Assembly (NCBI RefSeq): GCF_002197645.1
Contig: NZ_CP021874.1
Location: forward strand, 124,001-188,000
Direction of reading: 5' to 3'
DNA from: Enterococcus wangshanyuanii
GTDB taxonomy: Bacteria > Bacillota > Bacilli > Lactobacillales > Enterococcaceae
Length of the DNA stretch: 64,000 nt
A program made the position numbers and the translations under genes. The notes under the pieces were generated by a model. The model made no database searches and had not been told where the DNA came from. It saw only the letters and a list, made by a program, of their open reading frames with translations. Shown here one piece after another: positions 44,624 through 53,878 of this stretch (within the stretch, counting starts at the first letter, position 1; every line of letters starts with the position of its first letter).

Positions 44624-44665
44624 TTTAAAAGGGTTTATTCTTAGATAACTAGGATAAACCTTTTT
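44624..44665 (+). terminator. Repeated terminator element
   Basis: AAAAGGGTTT...AAACCTTTTT, a near copy of the hairpin at 40027-40065; the surrounding 170 bases are duplicated too. Confidence 0.7.
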
Positions 44666-44765
44666 AAATCATTCCGTTATTATTTTATCTGATAGAAAAC
44701 AGAAATCTGTACGATAAACGACAAAAACTATTCGCTTCAGAGAATGACGGCGAGGTGAATGACTA

Positions 44766-44883
44766 ATGTCCCTTAATTTTTACCTAGGAGAAGTCACCGC
44801 GCAAAGTGCCGCAGCGAAACAAATGGCAAATGAGTAAATGCAGTTTTGCGGTACTTTAGAAAACCCTGTCAATACGTTTCTGT
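44766..44883 (+). pseudogene. Remnant of a third LXG gene head
   Basis: From ATG 44766 the sequence is almost identical to the starts of both intact LXG genes (SLNFYLGEVTAQSAAAKQMANE), but the next codon is TAA where the others have TAT. Homology continues to MQFCGTL and fades near 44883, so the rest was deleted. The tail of the Lap2-type gene precedes it at 44714-44765. Confidence 0.85.
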
Positions 44884-44902
44884 TGTATGCAAGTAGAAAG
44901 AG

Positions 44903-44951
44903 AAAAAGTTCCAGCAGTTCAATATAATCTTGAATCGCTGGAACTTTTTTT
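44903..44951. terminator. Bidirectional terminator at the island's right end
   Basis: AAAAAGTTCCAGC...GCTGGAACTTTTTTT, 21-base loop; overlaps the stop codon region of the AraC-family gene. Confidence 0.82.
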
Positions 44952-45909
44952 ATTGTGCGTTGTTTTTCGCTAGCTTTCGATATTTTCCAGGAGTTGTTTG
45001 GTAATGATCTTTAAATAATTTGAAAAAGAATGCTTTATCCTGATAGCCGATCTCTTCAATAATTGTTTGAATAGGAAGATCTGTTTGACGTAAATAGGTT
45101 TCGGCATAACGCAAACGATAATGAATCACCCAGTCTGAAAAATTTTTATCTGTCTGTTTTTTGATAAATGCGGAAAGGTAGTTAGGATGAAAGTGAAATT
45201 TCTCTGCTGTTTCAGATAAAGTGACCGTTGTAAGGTGAGTTTCTATATGCGCTAGGATTTCTTCAACTAAAACGCCAGAAGATAGGTTTGAATCTTTTAC
45301 ACATAAGCCTTTATCAGAAAGTTGGCTGATTTCGACAACGAACAAAACGAAGGCAGATTTTGTCACTTTATTATTAAAATAGCGCATTTTTACGATTTGT
45401 TTCAACAATAGCAGAGCATAAACATGGATATCTTCATTTGGAGAAAACTGAAAGATGAAATAATGGCTATTTTCTTCCGTTTCCTTGATGCTCTCCACAA
45501 AAAAGCGATATATGATGGGTTCTTCCGCAAATTGAGCGAGCAAAGAATCATTAAAATACTCCTTTTTAAAATAGAAGCTAAGCATGGTCGTTTCGGCTTC
45601 CATTTCCTCATATTCAACCACCGTCCATTCATTTGCTAGAACTAAGCAACCAGCTTTATATAACAATTCCTTATCATCGATCAAAATTTTTACAGATCCG
45701 ATAAGAACGTATAAAATTCGAATATAAGGTGCACGGTAGGTCAGCCGTTCTTTTGTGTTTTGACAGACGAAAGAGGCGATTTGTCGTTTGGGATTGGTTT
45801 CAAAATTATTAAGTTCTTCAATCATTCCATCTTGGGTTTTATTATAACAATCCAGGGTTTTTAAAAAGTCAAAAAAGCAGTCGAATTGTTCTTTAGAAAA
45901 AGTATACAT
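44950..45909 (-). CDS. AraC-family transcriptional regulator
   Basis: A 319-aa protein with an N-terminal cupin-like sensing domain (about residues 40-130) and a C-terminal AraC/XylS double helix-turn-helix (about 220-315): SETAEKFHFHPNYLSAFIKK, then EIGYQDKAFFFKLFKDHYQTTPGKYRK. It is divergent from the EamA-family transporter at 46112, and the 202-bp gap is the likely site of control. The inducer is unknown. Ribosome binding site GGAGG lies just upstream on the minus strand. Confidence 0.88.
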   Translation of the reverse strand: MYTFSKEQFDCFFDFLKTLDCYNKTQDGMIEELNNFETNPKRQIASFVCQNTKERLTYRAPYIRILYVLIGSVKILIDDKELLYKAGCLVLANEWTVVEYEEMEAETTMLSFYFKKEYFNDSLLAQFAEEPIIYRFFVESIKETEENSHYFIFQFSPNEDIHVYALLLLKQIVKMRYFNNKVTKSAFVLFVVEISQLSDKGLCVKDSNLSSGVLVEEILAHIETHLTTVTLSETAEKFHFHPNYLSAFIKKQTDKNFSDWVIHYRLRYAETYLRQTDLPIQTIIEEIGYQDKAFFFKLFKDHYQTTPGKYRKLAKNNAQ

Positions 45910-46111
45910 AATTCCTCCATCTTAAAATAGCCTACTTAATATGTTTGGACAGACTAATTCAATTATTCTCAAATGAAAGTATAATGAATTGGAATTCATA
46001 TGTAAATAGCTATTTAACAACTTTCTTGATTGTGAAAATACGAGCAATATAATTGTTCAGTATATATAGCAAAATGGAATAAGACACTTTGTGTGAAAGG
46101 GGAAACAAAAA

Positions 46112-47113
46112 ATGGACACAACGGCTCAAAAAAGAGTACCAACAAAAATGATGATTGCCATTGCAGCTATTGTAACGAATGTCATTTGGGGAACACCATT
46201 TAAATTAATCAAAATCATGAATGATGAGATGGGAATTTCCAGAGATGCTTTAGGAGATAATTATATTGGACAGGTTTTGGCAACGATCAGTATTCGCTTT
46301 TTTATTGCAGGGATCATGACATTGATTTTTGCGATGTTTATCAAACAAAATATTTTTAAGGTGACAAAAACCCAATGGAAAGAAGTTGTGATCATGGGGC
46401 TCTTGTCTACAACGGCTGCGTATTTCTTTTTTAATATCGGGAATGTGAATATTTCTTCAACGATCAACTCAACGATTCTTGCGCAATCCACAATTTTTTT
46501 TGCAGCGATTTTAGCTCATTTTGCTTATAAAAATGATAAATTGACTGTACCGAAAGTAGTTGCCTTGGTGATTGGTTTCGCAGGCTTGATCATTTCTCAG
46601 CTGACTGGTGGAACAACGATCAACGATATGTTTGAATTTGCTTTGACGGGAGAAGGATTCATGTTGATTTATGGATTGATCGCGGCACTGGCTACGATGT
46701 TAGCAAAAAAAATCGGTTCTACGCTGAATTCATTTGTAATGACGGGCTGGAATTTGATTATTGGTTCTGTTTTTTTATTTGTCATTGGTTTATTTATGGG
46801 CGGCACCTTAAGTTATATCAACTGGACGCCATTAGGTGTGGTGTTATTGATTATTTTAGCTGCTGCATCAGCGATTCCATTTAGCCTATGGTACTGGTGT
46901 GCACAGTATGCTAATCTAGGAGAGATTACTGTTTATAAATTCATCATGCCGATTTCTGGCAGCTTACTAGCAGTTATTTTAGGTGAACGTTTCACGATGC
47001 CTTTAGCATTTGGGTTGATTTTAGTTTGTTTGTCGATCATTTTGATCAATCGGCCGCCAAAATCATTTCAGGCATTAACAAAATTTACCAAAAAAGAAAG
47101 CGAATCAGTTTAG
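46112..47113 (+). CDS. EamA/DMT-family transporter
   Basis: A 333-aa membrane protein with about ten helices in two halves, each with an EamA-like motif (AAIVTNVIWGTPFKLIK at the start; PISGSLLAVILGE near residue 290). DMT transporters usually export or import small metabolites. Site AAAGGGG before ATG. It is probably activated by the divergent AraC protein; proC follows after 25 bases, so the two may be one transcript, which would suggest an amino-acid-related substrate, but this is inference. Confidence 0.82.
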   Translation: MDTTAQKRVPTKMMIAIAAIVTNVIWGTPFKLIKIMNDEMGISRDALGDNYIGQVLATISIRFFIAGIMTLIFAMFIKQNIFKVTKTQWKEVVIMGLLSTTAAYFFFNIGNVNISSTINSTILAQSTIFFAAILAHFAYKNDKLTVPKVVALVIGFAGLIISQLTGGTTINDMFEFALTGEGFMLIYGLIAALATMLAKKIGSTLNSFVMTGWNLIIGSVFLFVIGLFMGGTLSYINWTPLGVVLLIILAAASAIPFSLWYWCAQYANLGEITVYKFIMPISGSLLAVILGERFTMPLAFGLILVCLSIILINRPPKSFQALTKFTKKESESV

Positions 47114-47138
47114 TACTTTTTGAAAGGAAGTCACTTTT

Positions 47139-47948
47139 ATGAAAATTGGATTCATTGGAACAGGAAATATGGCAGGAGCGATCGTACAAGGCATCACTGC
47201 TAAAAACTTTGTTAAGGGAAAAGACGTTTATCTGTTTGATGTTTTAACGGATAAAGTCAAAGAGTTAGCGGCTCAAGTTGATGGAAATGTTTGCTCTTCT
47301 GCTGGAGAAGTGATTGAGCAAGTAGATGCTATCGTCCTTTCAGTTAAACCAAATATTATTCAAAAAGTTGTAGAAGAAACAAAATCAGTCGTATTAAAGA
47401 AAAAACCACTATTGATTTCGATTGCTGCAGGTACAACATTGGATAAACTGGAAGGATTGGTTGGTACAAGTACATTACCGATTATTCGAGTAATGCCAAA
47501 CGTTAACGCAATGATCGGTTTAGGCGCTGCGGCAGTAGCTGGAAATCAAAATACTTCAAAAGAACAGATACAATACGTTGTTGACTTGTTCAATGCAGTA
47601 GGAAAAGCGTGGGAAGTTGAAGAAAAAGACTTTTCAGCCTATACGGCTGTGGCAGGAAGTTCACCTGCCTATGCATATTTATTTATTGACAGTATTGCTC
47701 GAGCAGGAGTCAAACATGGTTTGACGAAAGAAAAAGCATTGGAATATGCGGCTCAAGCTGTTCTAGGTAGTGCTCAAATGATCTTAGATTCAGATGAAAA
47801 TCCTTGGACCTTGATCGATCGTGTATGTTCTCCAGGAGGGACTACAGTTGCGGGATTACTGGCTTTGGAGGAAGAAGCATTTATTGCGACAGTAGTAAAA
47901 GGAATCGATGCGACAGTTGCTCGCGATGAGGAAATGAAAAAACTTTAA
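47139..47948 (+). CDS. proC: Pyrroline-5-carboxylate reductase ProC
   Basis: A 269-aa P5C reductase: NAD(P)-binding IGFIGTGNMAGAIVQGI at the start, SVKPNIIQ near residue 68, RVMPNVNAMIGLG near residue 115, and the C-terminal signature GSSPAYAYLF...VCSPGGTTVAGL. It makes proline from 1-pyrroline-5-carboxylate. AAAGGAAG site before ATG. No proA/proB is nearby. Confidence 0.94.
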   Translation: MKIGFIGTGNMAGAIVQGITAKNFVKGKDVYLFDVLTDKVKELAAQVDGNVCSSAGEVIEQVDAIVLSVKPNIIQKVVEETKSVVLKKKPLLISIAAGTTLDKLEGLVGTSTLPIIRVMPNVNAMIGLGAAAVAGNQNTSKEQIQYVVDLFNAVGKAWEVEEKDFSAYTAVAGSSPAYAYLFIDSIARAGVKHGLTKEKALEYAAQAVLGSAQMILDSDENPWTLIDRVCSPGGTTVAGLLALEEEAFIATVVKGIDATVARDEEMKKL

Positions 47949-47958
47949 TATTCATATA

Positions 47959-48005
47959 GAAAAAGGAATAAATCAACCTAAAAAGGTCGGTCTATTCCTT
48001 TTTTT
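47959..48005. terminator. Bidirectional terminator between proC and the pantothenate genes
   Basis: AAAAAGGAATA...TATTCCTTTTTTT. T-runs on both strands, between convergent genes. Confidence 0.82.
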
Positions 48006-48009
48006 CATT

Positions 48010-48654
48010 TTATAGTTTCTGTGTAGCATTGGTCTTTACTAACCGCAATAAAACCGAAGTTACAGCCACCGTAGCAATCGCCGCTACAATTGCTTCCACG
48101 ATTCCACTTGTAAAAATCACCGTCAAAATCGCAGTGTACACAGCAGCACCGCTTGCACCGATCGTCTCCGCATACGCATCTTTAAAGAGAAAATAAATCA
48201 AGTTCATGACTAAAATCGTATTTGTCGCAGACCCTAAGAATCCTGCGATAAATAAACTGATCGATTGTGACGTTGGTTTATTTTTAGTTACTTTTTTTAG
48301 CCCCATAAAGACGAAGTAAGGGACGACACCGATCAAAATCCTCGGCACCATTGCGATCACGATCGCTTTCCAGCTGCCTTGATTTGTTCCGATCACCGGA
48401 ATAAACGGTGAGAAAACAAACGACAATGGAGATAAGACTACTGTACTGCGGATCATACTGATTACACCGAAGACACCGCCTAGAAAAGCACCGATTCTTG
48501 GACCTAAAATGATCGAAGCGATAATGACAGGAATATGCATCGTCGTTGCATTGATCGGACCGATCGGAATGAAGCCCAGAAAGGGAACTGCTGATAATAA
48601 GATCAAAATTGCTAAGAACATCGCAGTCAATGTAAATGTTTTTGTGTTTTTCAT
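48010..48654 (-). CDS. panT: ECF transporter S component, probable pantothenate transporter PanT
   Basis: A 214-aa membrane protein with five to six helices and the ECF S-component pattern (FTLTAMFLAILILLS at the start, ATTMHIPVIIASIILGPRIGAFLGGVFG near residue 38). The gene follows coaC by 16 bases in the order coaB-coaC-S component, the arrangement in which PanT is found in lactic acid bacteria. It would use a shared ECF energy module. Pantothenate as substrate is inferred from this context. Confidence 0.8.
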   Translation of the reverse strand: MKNTKTFTLTAMFLAILILLSAVPFLGFIPIGPINATTMHIPVIIASIILGPRIGAFLGGVFGVISMIRSTVVLSPLSFVFSPFIPVIGTNQGSWKAIVIAMVPRILIGVVPYFVFMGLKKVTKNKPTSQSISLFIAGFLGSATNTILVMNLIYFLFKDAYAETIGASGAAVYTAILTVIFTSGIVEAIVAAIATVAVTSVLLRLVKTNATQKL

Positions 48655-48670
48655 AAAGGACTCCTCACCA

Positions 48671-49213
48671 TTATTTCGCTAAAAGTTCACTGGCTTTTGC
48701 CACGACTTCTTCAACAGTCGCTAAAGCGCCGCGACCAAAATCACCGCAAGCCAGTAATGCTTCACGAGGCTCGATTTCATGGTAGCCAACTTCTTTTAGT
48801 GTTTTTAGATTCCGTTGTGTGATCGGATTTTGATACATGTAGGTATTCATTGCTGGTGCGATCATCTTTGGTACTTCTTCTTTCAAGGCTAAAGCAACGG
48901 TTGAAAGCATATCATCTGCGATCCCGTTAGCAAGCTTAGCAATGATATTCGCAGAAGCTGGCGCTACAAGGAATAGATCGGCTTTTTTCGCTAGTTCGAT
49001 ATGATTGATTTTATCTGGTGCAATTTCTTCCATGACATTTGTGTGTACAGGGTTTTTAGAAAGAGATTGCAACGTCAAAGGCGTGATGAATTTGGTGCTG
49101 TTTGTTGTCATGATAACTTCCACATTATAGCCTAGTTTCGTTAATTGACTAGTGATATCCGCTGATTTATAGGCAGAAATACTGCCTGAAACACCTAACA
49201 GAATGGTTTTCAT
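48671..49213 (-). CDS. coaC: Phosphopantothenoylcysteine decarboxylase CoaC
   Basis: A 180-aa flavoprotein: GVSGSISAYKSADITSQL at the start, PASANIIAKLANGIADDMLS near residue 80, the active-site PAMNTYMYQNPITQ near residue 117, and the lid cysteine in ACGDFGRGA near residue 155. It decarboxylates phosphopantothenoylcysteine to phosphopantetheine. It starts inside the end of coaB (4-bp overlap). Confidence 0.94.
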   Translation of the reverse strand: MKTILLGVSGSISAYKSADITSQLTKLGYNVEVIMTTNSTKFITPLTLQSLSKNPVHTNVMEEIAPDKINHIELAKKADLFLVAPASANIIAKLANGIADDMLSTVALALKEEVPKMIAPAMNTYMYQNPITQRNLKTLKEVGYHEIEPREALLACGDFGRGALATVEEVVAKASELLAK

Positions 49214-49980
49214 TTTTTATTCCTCCATTTATTTTCGACATTCTCGACGATCAGTTGTGCGATCTCGGCTTTAGTATGAGCAGTTTGTGTTTGCCCGGCC
49301 GCATCGATCAAAATGCCTTTGTGCTGATCACCTTGGATCGTTTCTAAATCATTGGCTAAAATAAAATCGCAGTGATTTTTTTCAAGAATCGTTTGACCGA
49401 CTTGGATCAGCTCTTCTTCTGAAACGCCAACTAAAAGTTTAAAACCAACAATTATTGCTTGCGGTTGTTTTTCGCGAAGCATTGCAATTATTTTAGGGTT
49501 TTTCTTTAAAAAAAGCAAGAGACGATCTGTTTTTGAAGGAATCTTTTTCTGATCCTGAATCGTTTCGCCAATTTCAGCTAAACCTTGGTGTAAAAATTCT
49601 TTTAGCTGTTCCTTCGTTGGTTGTTCCAACTCAACTAATTTGGCAGAGAGCTGCTCGATAAATTCTTCTTCTGATAAGGTTGTTTCCGTTGTAAAATCGC
49701 TCACAGCCATGCTATGGATCACACTGTCAAAAGCGGTCTGGTCAAATTGTTCAAGCAACGCTTCTTGTAAGTCTTTCGTCGTTTCAATGGGAACGATCGT
49801 TAATTTTTCCTGTTCAGCAGGTCGGACAGCTTGTGCTGTGGTGACATAGGTTACGTGATGACCTTGTGCTAAAAATGTTTCAGCGATGATTTTACCTAAG
49901 CGTCCAGTCGAATGATTGGTAATGGAACGGACGTTGTCTATTTTTTCAGAAGTTCCACCTGCAGTAATCAATATATTCAT
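49210..49980 (-). CDS. coaB: Phosphopantothenate-cysteine ligase CoaB
   Basis: A 256-aa stand-alone CoaB, separate from CoaC as in streptococci and enterococci: ILITAGGTSEKIDNVRSITNHSTGRLG at the start, HSMAVSDF near residue 88, and the KIPSK and KKNPKII motifs near residues 143 and 155. It adds cysteine to 4'-phosphopantothenate in coenzyme A synthesis. First gene of the coaB-coaC-panT unit on the minus strand, preceded after 15 bases by the AcuI-like gene. Confidence 0.93.
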   Translation of the reverse strand: MNILITAGGTSEKIDNVRSITNHSTGRLGKIIAETFLAQGHHVTYVTTAQAVRPAEQEKLTIVPIETTKDLQEALLEQFDQTAFDSVIHSMAVSDFTTETTLSEEEFIEQLSAKLVELEQPTKEQLKEFLHQGLAEIGETIQDQKKIPSKTDRLLLFLKKNPKIIAMLREKQPQAIIVGFKLLVGVSEEELIQVGQTILEKNHCDFILANDLETIQGDQHKGILIDAAGQTQTAHTKAEIAQLIVENVENKWRNKK

Positions 49981-49995
49981 TATTGTGATGCCCCT

Positions 49996-50988
49996 TTAGT
50001 TCATTTTTATGATGGTGCGGCCAATGTGTGTGCCTTTTTGTAATTGCTCCAAAGTATTTGGCAATTGCTCTAATGTGATTTCTTGTGTCAGTTCGTGTTG
50101 GCTTACGTTCAAATCTGTCGCTAATCGTTTCCAGATTGCCATACGCGGCTCCATTGGTACATTGACTGAATCGATGCCTAACAAATTGATGCCTCGTAAG
50201 ATAAATGGTAAGACTGTCGTATTTAGTCTGATACCTGCTGCATTGCCGCAGATGGCAATGCTTCCGCTATAACGCAATTGCGCCAATAATGCAGCCGTGA
50301 TCTCTCCGCCAACAGTGTCGATCACAAAATCGATGGTTTGTTTTGCTAGAGGCTTGATTTTTTCGGGCAGGAAATTTTCAACAAGCAGTACTTGAGAGGC
50401 ACCGATGTTCTTTAATGATGTTTCCGCTTCTTTTTTTCGACTTAATGCAATGATGTTTTTATAGCCTAATTGCTTCAACATCGCAATCGACAAGCTGCCG
50501 ACACCACCTGTTGCGCCTGTCACTAAAATTGTCGCTTCTTTGTTCTGACTAAACCCATGATTTTCTAGTGCTTGAACAGATAATGCCGCAGTAAAACCGG
50601 CAGTTCCGAAGATCATCGCGTCTTTTAGACTTAAACCAGTAGGTAAAGGAACGACCCAATCGGCTGGTACGCGGGCGATTTGAGCAAAGCCGCCAGTATG
50701 AGTCACGCCTAGACCATAGCCTGTGACTAAAACCTCTTGTCCTTCTTTAAAGCGTGCATCGGTTGAACTGAGAACAGTGCCGCTGAGATCGATGCCTGGA
50801 ATCATAGGATAGTGACGGATCACGCCGCCATTTTGCTTTGCGGCTAAGGAATCTTTATAGTTGACCGATGAATAGGCGACTTGGATCGTTACATCACCCG
50901 CAGATAAATTCTCGGTTGTTATTTCTGTTACTTCTGATCGAAAGGTTTGATCGATGTCATTTACGATAAATCCGGAAAATGTTTTCAT
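49996..50988 (-). CDS. AcuI/YhdH-family NADPH-dependent quinone/acrylyl-CoA reductase
   Basis: A 330-aa medium-chain dehydrogenase/reductase without zinc ligands. Visible are SSVNYKDSLAAKQNGGV near residue 43, PGIDLSGTV, the GTAGFTAALSV segment near residue 130, and the nucleotide loop VTGATGGVGSLSIAML near residue 158. This matches the YhdH/AcuI subgroup, which reduces acrylyl-CoA or quinones with NADPH. The true substrate here is unknown. AAAGGAG lies just upstream of the ATG. It may be co-transcribed with coaB. Confidence 0.88.
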   Translation of the reverse strand: MKTFSGFIVNDIDQTFRSEVTEITTENLSAGDVTIQVAYSSVNYKDSLAAKQNGGVIRHYPMIPGIDLSGTVLSSTDARFKEGQEVLVTGYGLGVTHTGGFAQIARVPADWVVPLPTGLSLKDAMIFGTAGFTAALSVQALENHGFSQNKEATILVTGATGGVGSLSIAMLKQLGYKNIIALSRKKEAETSLKNIGASQVLLVENFLPEKIKPLAKQTIDFVIDTVGGEITAALLAQLRYSGSIAICGNAAGIRLNTTVLPFILRGINLLGIDSVNVPMEPRMAIWKRLATDLNVSQHELTQEITLEQLPNTLEQLQKGTHIGRTIIKMN

Positions 50989-51185
50989 GTGTATGCTCCT
51001 TTAAATACAAAATCGTTTTATTGTTACTATCATAACATATTCTCCTTTTTTCTTTAGAAAATTCTTCTTAAATCAGCCTTCATAAACGATAGAAAATAAG
51101 CTAGAATAGAAGGTGAGTGTTTTATTGACTTGGAAAGTGAAAATAAACACATGTCTACTAAAAATGAGGAAAGGGAATTGAATGA

Positions 51186-51704
51186 GTGAAGTTTAAAATT
51201 GGTATGCGTACATTTAAAACGGGGATCAGTGTGTTTCTTTGTATCCTTGTCAGTATTTTATTGAAACGTGAAACGTATGTCGTTGCGGCGATCACTACTG
51301 TATTCAGTCTGAGAGAGGACATGGAGAATACGTTAAAATACGGCAAGCATCGAATTACCGGAAACGTGATGGGGGCGATCATGTCAGTTGTTGTGATTGC
51401 GGTGTTCAGTGTATTTGGACGAACCGAGATCGTTCAGCTGATCTTTATTCCAACGATCATTATGGTGATGATCGCACTGCTTGCTTCGATCAGCTGTCAT
51501 GAAGGAACGGTCGGAGCTTGTGCGACGCTTTTGACGATCGTGTTTATGATTCCTTCTGATCAGTCGTATGGCTATGCATTTGCCCGTGTCATAGATAGCT
51601 TTATTGGGATGGGAATCGCATTAGCAGTGAATTATTTTATTCCGTTAAAACTAAACAGAAAAAAGGCAGTGATTCCTGAAGACAATGAAGTCGCTGCAGA
51701 ATAA
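51186..51704 (+). CDS. Aromatic acid exporter (ArAE/FUSC-like) N-terminal domain protein
   Basis: A 172-aa membrane protein starting at GTG 51186. It opens with FKIGMRTFKTGISVFLCILVS, and ETYVVAAITTVFSLREDMENTLKYGKHRITGNVMGA is the family core; about four to five helices follow. Full ArAE_1 proteins carry a further cytosolic C-terminal domain of 150 or more residues, so this is a short form or a half-size transporter. Single gene with its own terminator. Confidence 0.78.
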   Translation: MKFKIGMRTFKTGISVFLCILVSILLKRETYVVAAITTVFSLREDMENTLKYGKHRITGNVMGAIMSVVVIAVFSVFGRTEIVQLIFIPTIIMVMIALLASISCHEGTVGACATLLTIVFMIPSDQSYGYAFARVIDSFIGMGIALAVNYFIPLKLNRKKAVIPEDNEVAAE

Positions 51705-51744
51705 AAGAAAAGGTTGGGATCTAATACCCAGCCTTTTCTTTTTC
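51703..51744. terminator. Bidirectional terminator between convergent genes
   Basis: AAAAGAAAAGGTTGGG-ATCTAATA-CCCAGCCTTTTCTTTT; serves the plus-strand exporter gene and the minus-strand regulator. Confidence 0.88.
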
Positions 51745-51745
51745 G

Positions 51746-53647
51746 TTATTCTTTGATTAAATGTGTTTCTTTTTGTTTAATATGTGCTTCCAATTCGTGC
51801 TTGTCGATCAAGGAAGAAACCACACCATCACGTGAGATACAAAAGCCGGCAGCATAAGTGGCAATACGAACGGCCTCTCTTAACGAGTAGCCATAAAGCA
51901 AGTAAGAGGAAAGTGCACTGATAAAGGCGTCACTGGCTCCTGTACTGTCGATTGCGGGAAAATCAACGGCAGCAATATATTCGTCCCATTCTGGGGTTTT
52001 AACATAACAGCCTTTTTCTCCCAATGTTACGATAATTGTATCCACGCCGCACGTCAATAAATAATTTGTCTTTTCTTCCAAGGTAGCATATTCAGGACAT
52101 AGTTCATTCAGCTCATCTTCATTCGGAATCAAAATATCGATTTCCGATAGCACATCTTTAGGGATATTCCCATAAGCAGAAGGTTTTAGAATCGTTTTTG
52201 CACCATACATATGGGCCATCGAGCAGGCCTTGGCTACAGTGTCGAGAGGAATCTCTGTCTGGATCAGACAGTAACCAGTGTTTTCAAATAATTCCTTTTT
52301 CTCTTCGATATCTTCTGGTGTAAAAATGCCGTTGGCACCAGGAAGGATCGAGATAGTTGAGAGCCCGCTCGTTTCAACAAAGATATAGGCTTTTCCTGTA
52401 TTGGTATGATTGCTTCGTTTGATGCCTAAGGTTTCAACCCCATATTGGTTTAACGTATTGTAGACATAATCAGAATCTAGATCTGAGCCGATTTTGCCGA
52501 TCAATGAAACCCGATGGCCCAGCTTTGCCGCACCGATCGATTGGTTGACCCCTTTTCCACCAGGATAGATCGACGAACCTGTGATCGAGACCGTTTTCCC
52601 ACTATCCGGCAGTTTTGGCACAGTCAAATATGTATCGATATTGATACTTCCGATCACTACGATTTTAGGAATATTCAAATTGAAGGGCAAGCTGACTGTC
52701 GTACGATTATCCAACGAAAAATCTTGAAAATAAGTTGGTGATTCCAATGTTTTTTTTTCGATGGTATTGATCAGTTGACGGCAGAGATAGCTGCCAAAAT
52801 CAGCAGTGCGAATCGTATAGGTTGAAATTTCCGACAGTTCGGTTAAAGAGAGTGGTTCTGTCCGCTCGCTTTTGAGGGAAATCAAAGAAAGATCCTCGGG
52901 AATTTTGTAGCTTAAAGCATGGAGAAGCTGATAAAATTCCAATGCCTTATGATAATGAGAGGAAATCACTCCGGTGATCTGTCTGTTATTTAATTTATGG
53001 TTTAAGTTCTCATTGAAATCGAAGAAGATCAACTCTGGGTCAAGCTTCATATGATTATCGAATAAACATTTTTTATAGCCAGCTAAGAAGGCTTCGGTAC
53101 GTCTGCCGGGTGTCAGTAAACAGGCGATTTTTTGATGTTTTTGATCGATCAACTCTTGTGTGATATGATAGGCTGCTTTTTCGTAAGGAAACAAAATCGA
53201 TGTTTCTCCACCATTTTCTCCAGTACTTAGGACAGGAATCGCTAATTCTTCAAAATGGGTGAGATGGCTTAAACTTTCCTCATCGATCGGCTCCCAGATG
53301 ACACCGTCGACGTTTTGTTTGCAGAGAGAGGTGATGTTCTTTAATTCTTGTTCCTTGTCATCGTAATTATTAAAAATCAATGGGCTGTAACCATTTTTTT
53401 GAGCGGTCTGGATGATCCCATCTAACGTCGCATCCAATGAGGTGGAAGAACGGAGTAAAACGCCTAATAACCATGACTTTGCTGGTGTACCTGCAGAAGA
53501 AGCATAAGGTGCATAATTATACTCTTTGACGATTTTCAGCACGCGTTCTCTTGTTTCATGGCTGATACTTTGGTCTTTTTGGTTGACGATTTTTGATACA
53601 GTAGAAACCGAAACACCAGCTAATTTGGCGATATCTTTTATATTCAT
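51746..53647 (-). CDS. LacI-family regulator fused to ribokinase
   Basis: A 633-aa two-part protein. Residues 1 to about 320 are a LacI/GalR repressor: helix-turn-helix IKDIAKLAGVSVSTVSKIVN, then a periplasmic-binding-protein-like sensor. From K328 it is a PfkB/ribokinase domain: VVIGSINIDTYL, YPGGKGVNQSIGAAKLG near residue 367, and DSTGASDAF with the catalytic aspartate near residue 578. The junction is continuous. ATG 53647 has AGGGAAA upstream; a start six codons earlier lacks one. It is divergent from the ECF/nucleoside operon, which includes a stand-alone ribokinase, so it probably represses it and may sense ribose or ribose phosphate. Confidence 0.9.
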   Translation of the reverse strand: MNIKDIAKLAGVSVSTVSKIVNQKDQSISHETRERVLKIVKEYNYAPYASSAGTPAKSWLLGVLLRSSTSLDATLDGIIQTAQKNGYSPLIFNNYDDKEQELKNITSLCKQNVDGVIWEPIDEESLSHLTHFEELAIPVLSTGENGGETSILFPYEKAAYHITQELIDQKHQKIACLLTPGRRTEAFLAGYKKCLFDNHMKLDPELIFFDFNENLNHKLNNRQITGVISSHYHKALEFYQLLHALSYKIPEDLSLISLKSERTEPLSLTELSEISTYTIRTADFGSYLCRQLINTIEKKTLESPTYFQDFSLDNRTTVSLPFNLNIPKIVVIGSINIDTYLTVPKLPDSGKTVSITGSSIYPGGKGVNQSIGAAKLGHRVSLIGKIGSDLDSDYVYNTLNQYGVETLGIKRSNHTNTGKAYIFVETSGLSTISILPGANGIFTPEDIEEKKELFENTGYCLIQTEIPLDTVAKACSMAHMYGAKTILKPSAYGNIPKDVLSEIDILIPNEDELNELCPEYATLEEKTNYLLTCGVDTIIVTLGEKGCYVKTPEWDEYIAAVDFPAIDSTGASDAFISALSSYLLYGYSLREAVRIATYAAGFCISRDGVVSSLIDKHELEAHIKQKETHLIKE

Positions 53648-53840
53648 AATGATTATTTCCCTCATTTCGTTTAGTGATCAAAAGGTGGTTCATCTATAGT
53701 AAATAAAAAAATGCTAATTCTTTCTATCAAAATGAAGCGTCTAATTATGCTTACATCATAGATAAATAATTCCTGTAAGTCAACTGTAATTATTCTATGG
53801 ATGAGGAGAAAAATCTTTTGGATCAAAATCCAAAAAAGCG

Positions 53841-53869
53841 TTGACAAAAGAAACAAACGATGGTAATTT
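53841..53869 (+). promoter_or_regulatory. Promoter of the ECF-nucleoside operon
   Basis: Perfect -35 TTGACA (53841-53846), 17-base spacer, -10 TAATTT (53864-53869). Confidence 0.75.
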
Positions 53870-53878
53870 TTATTTAGA

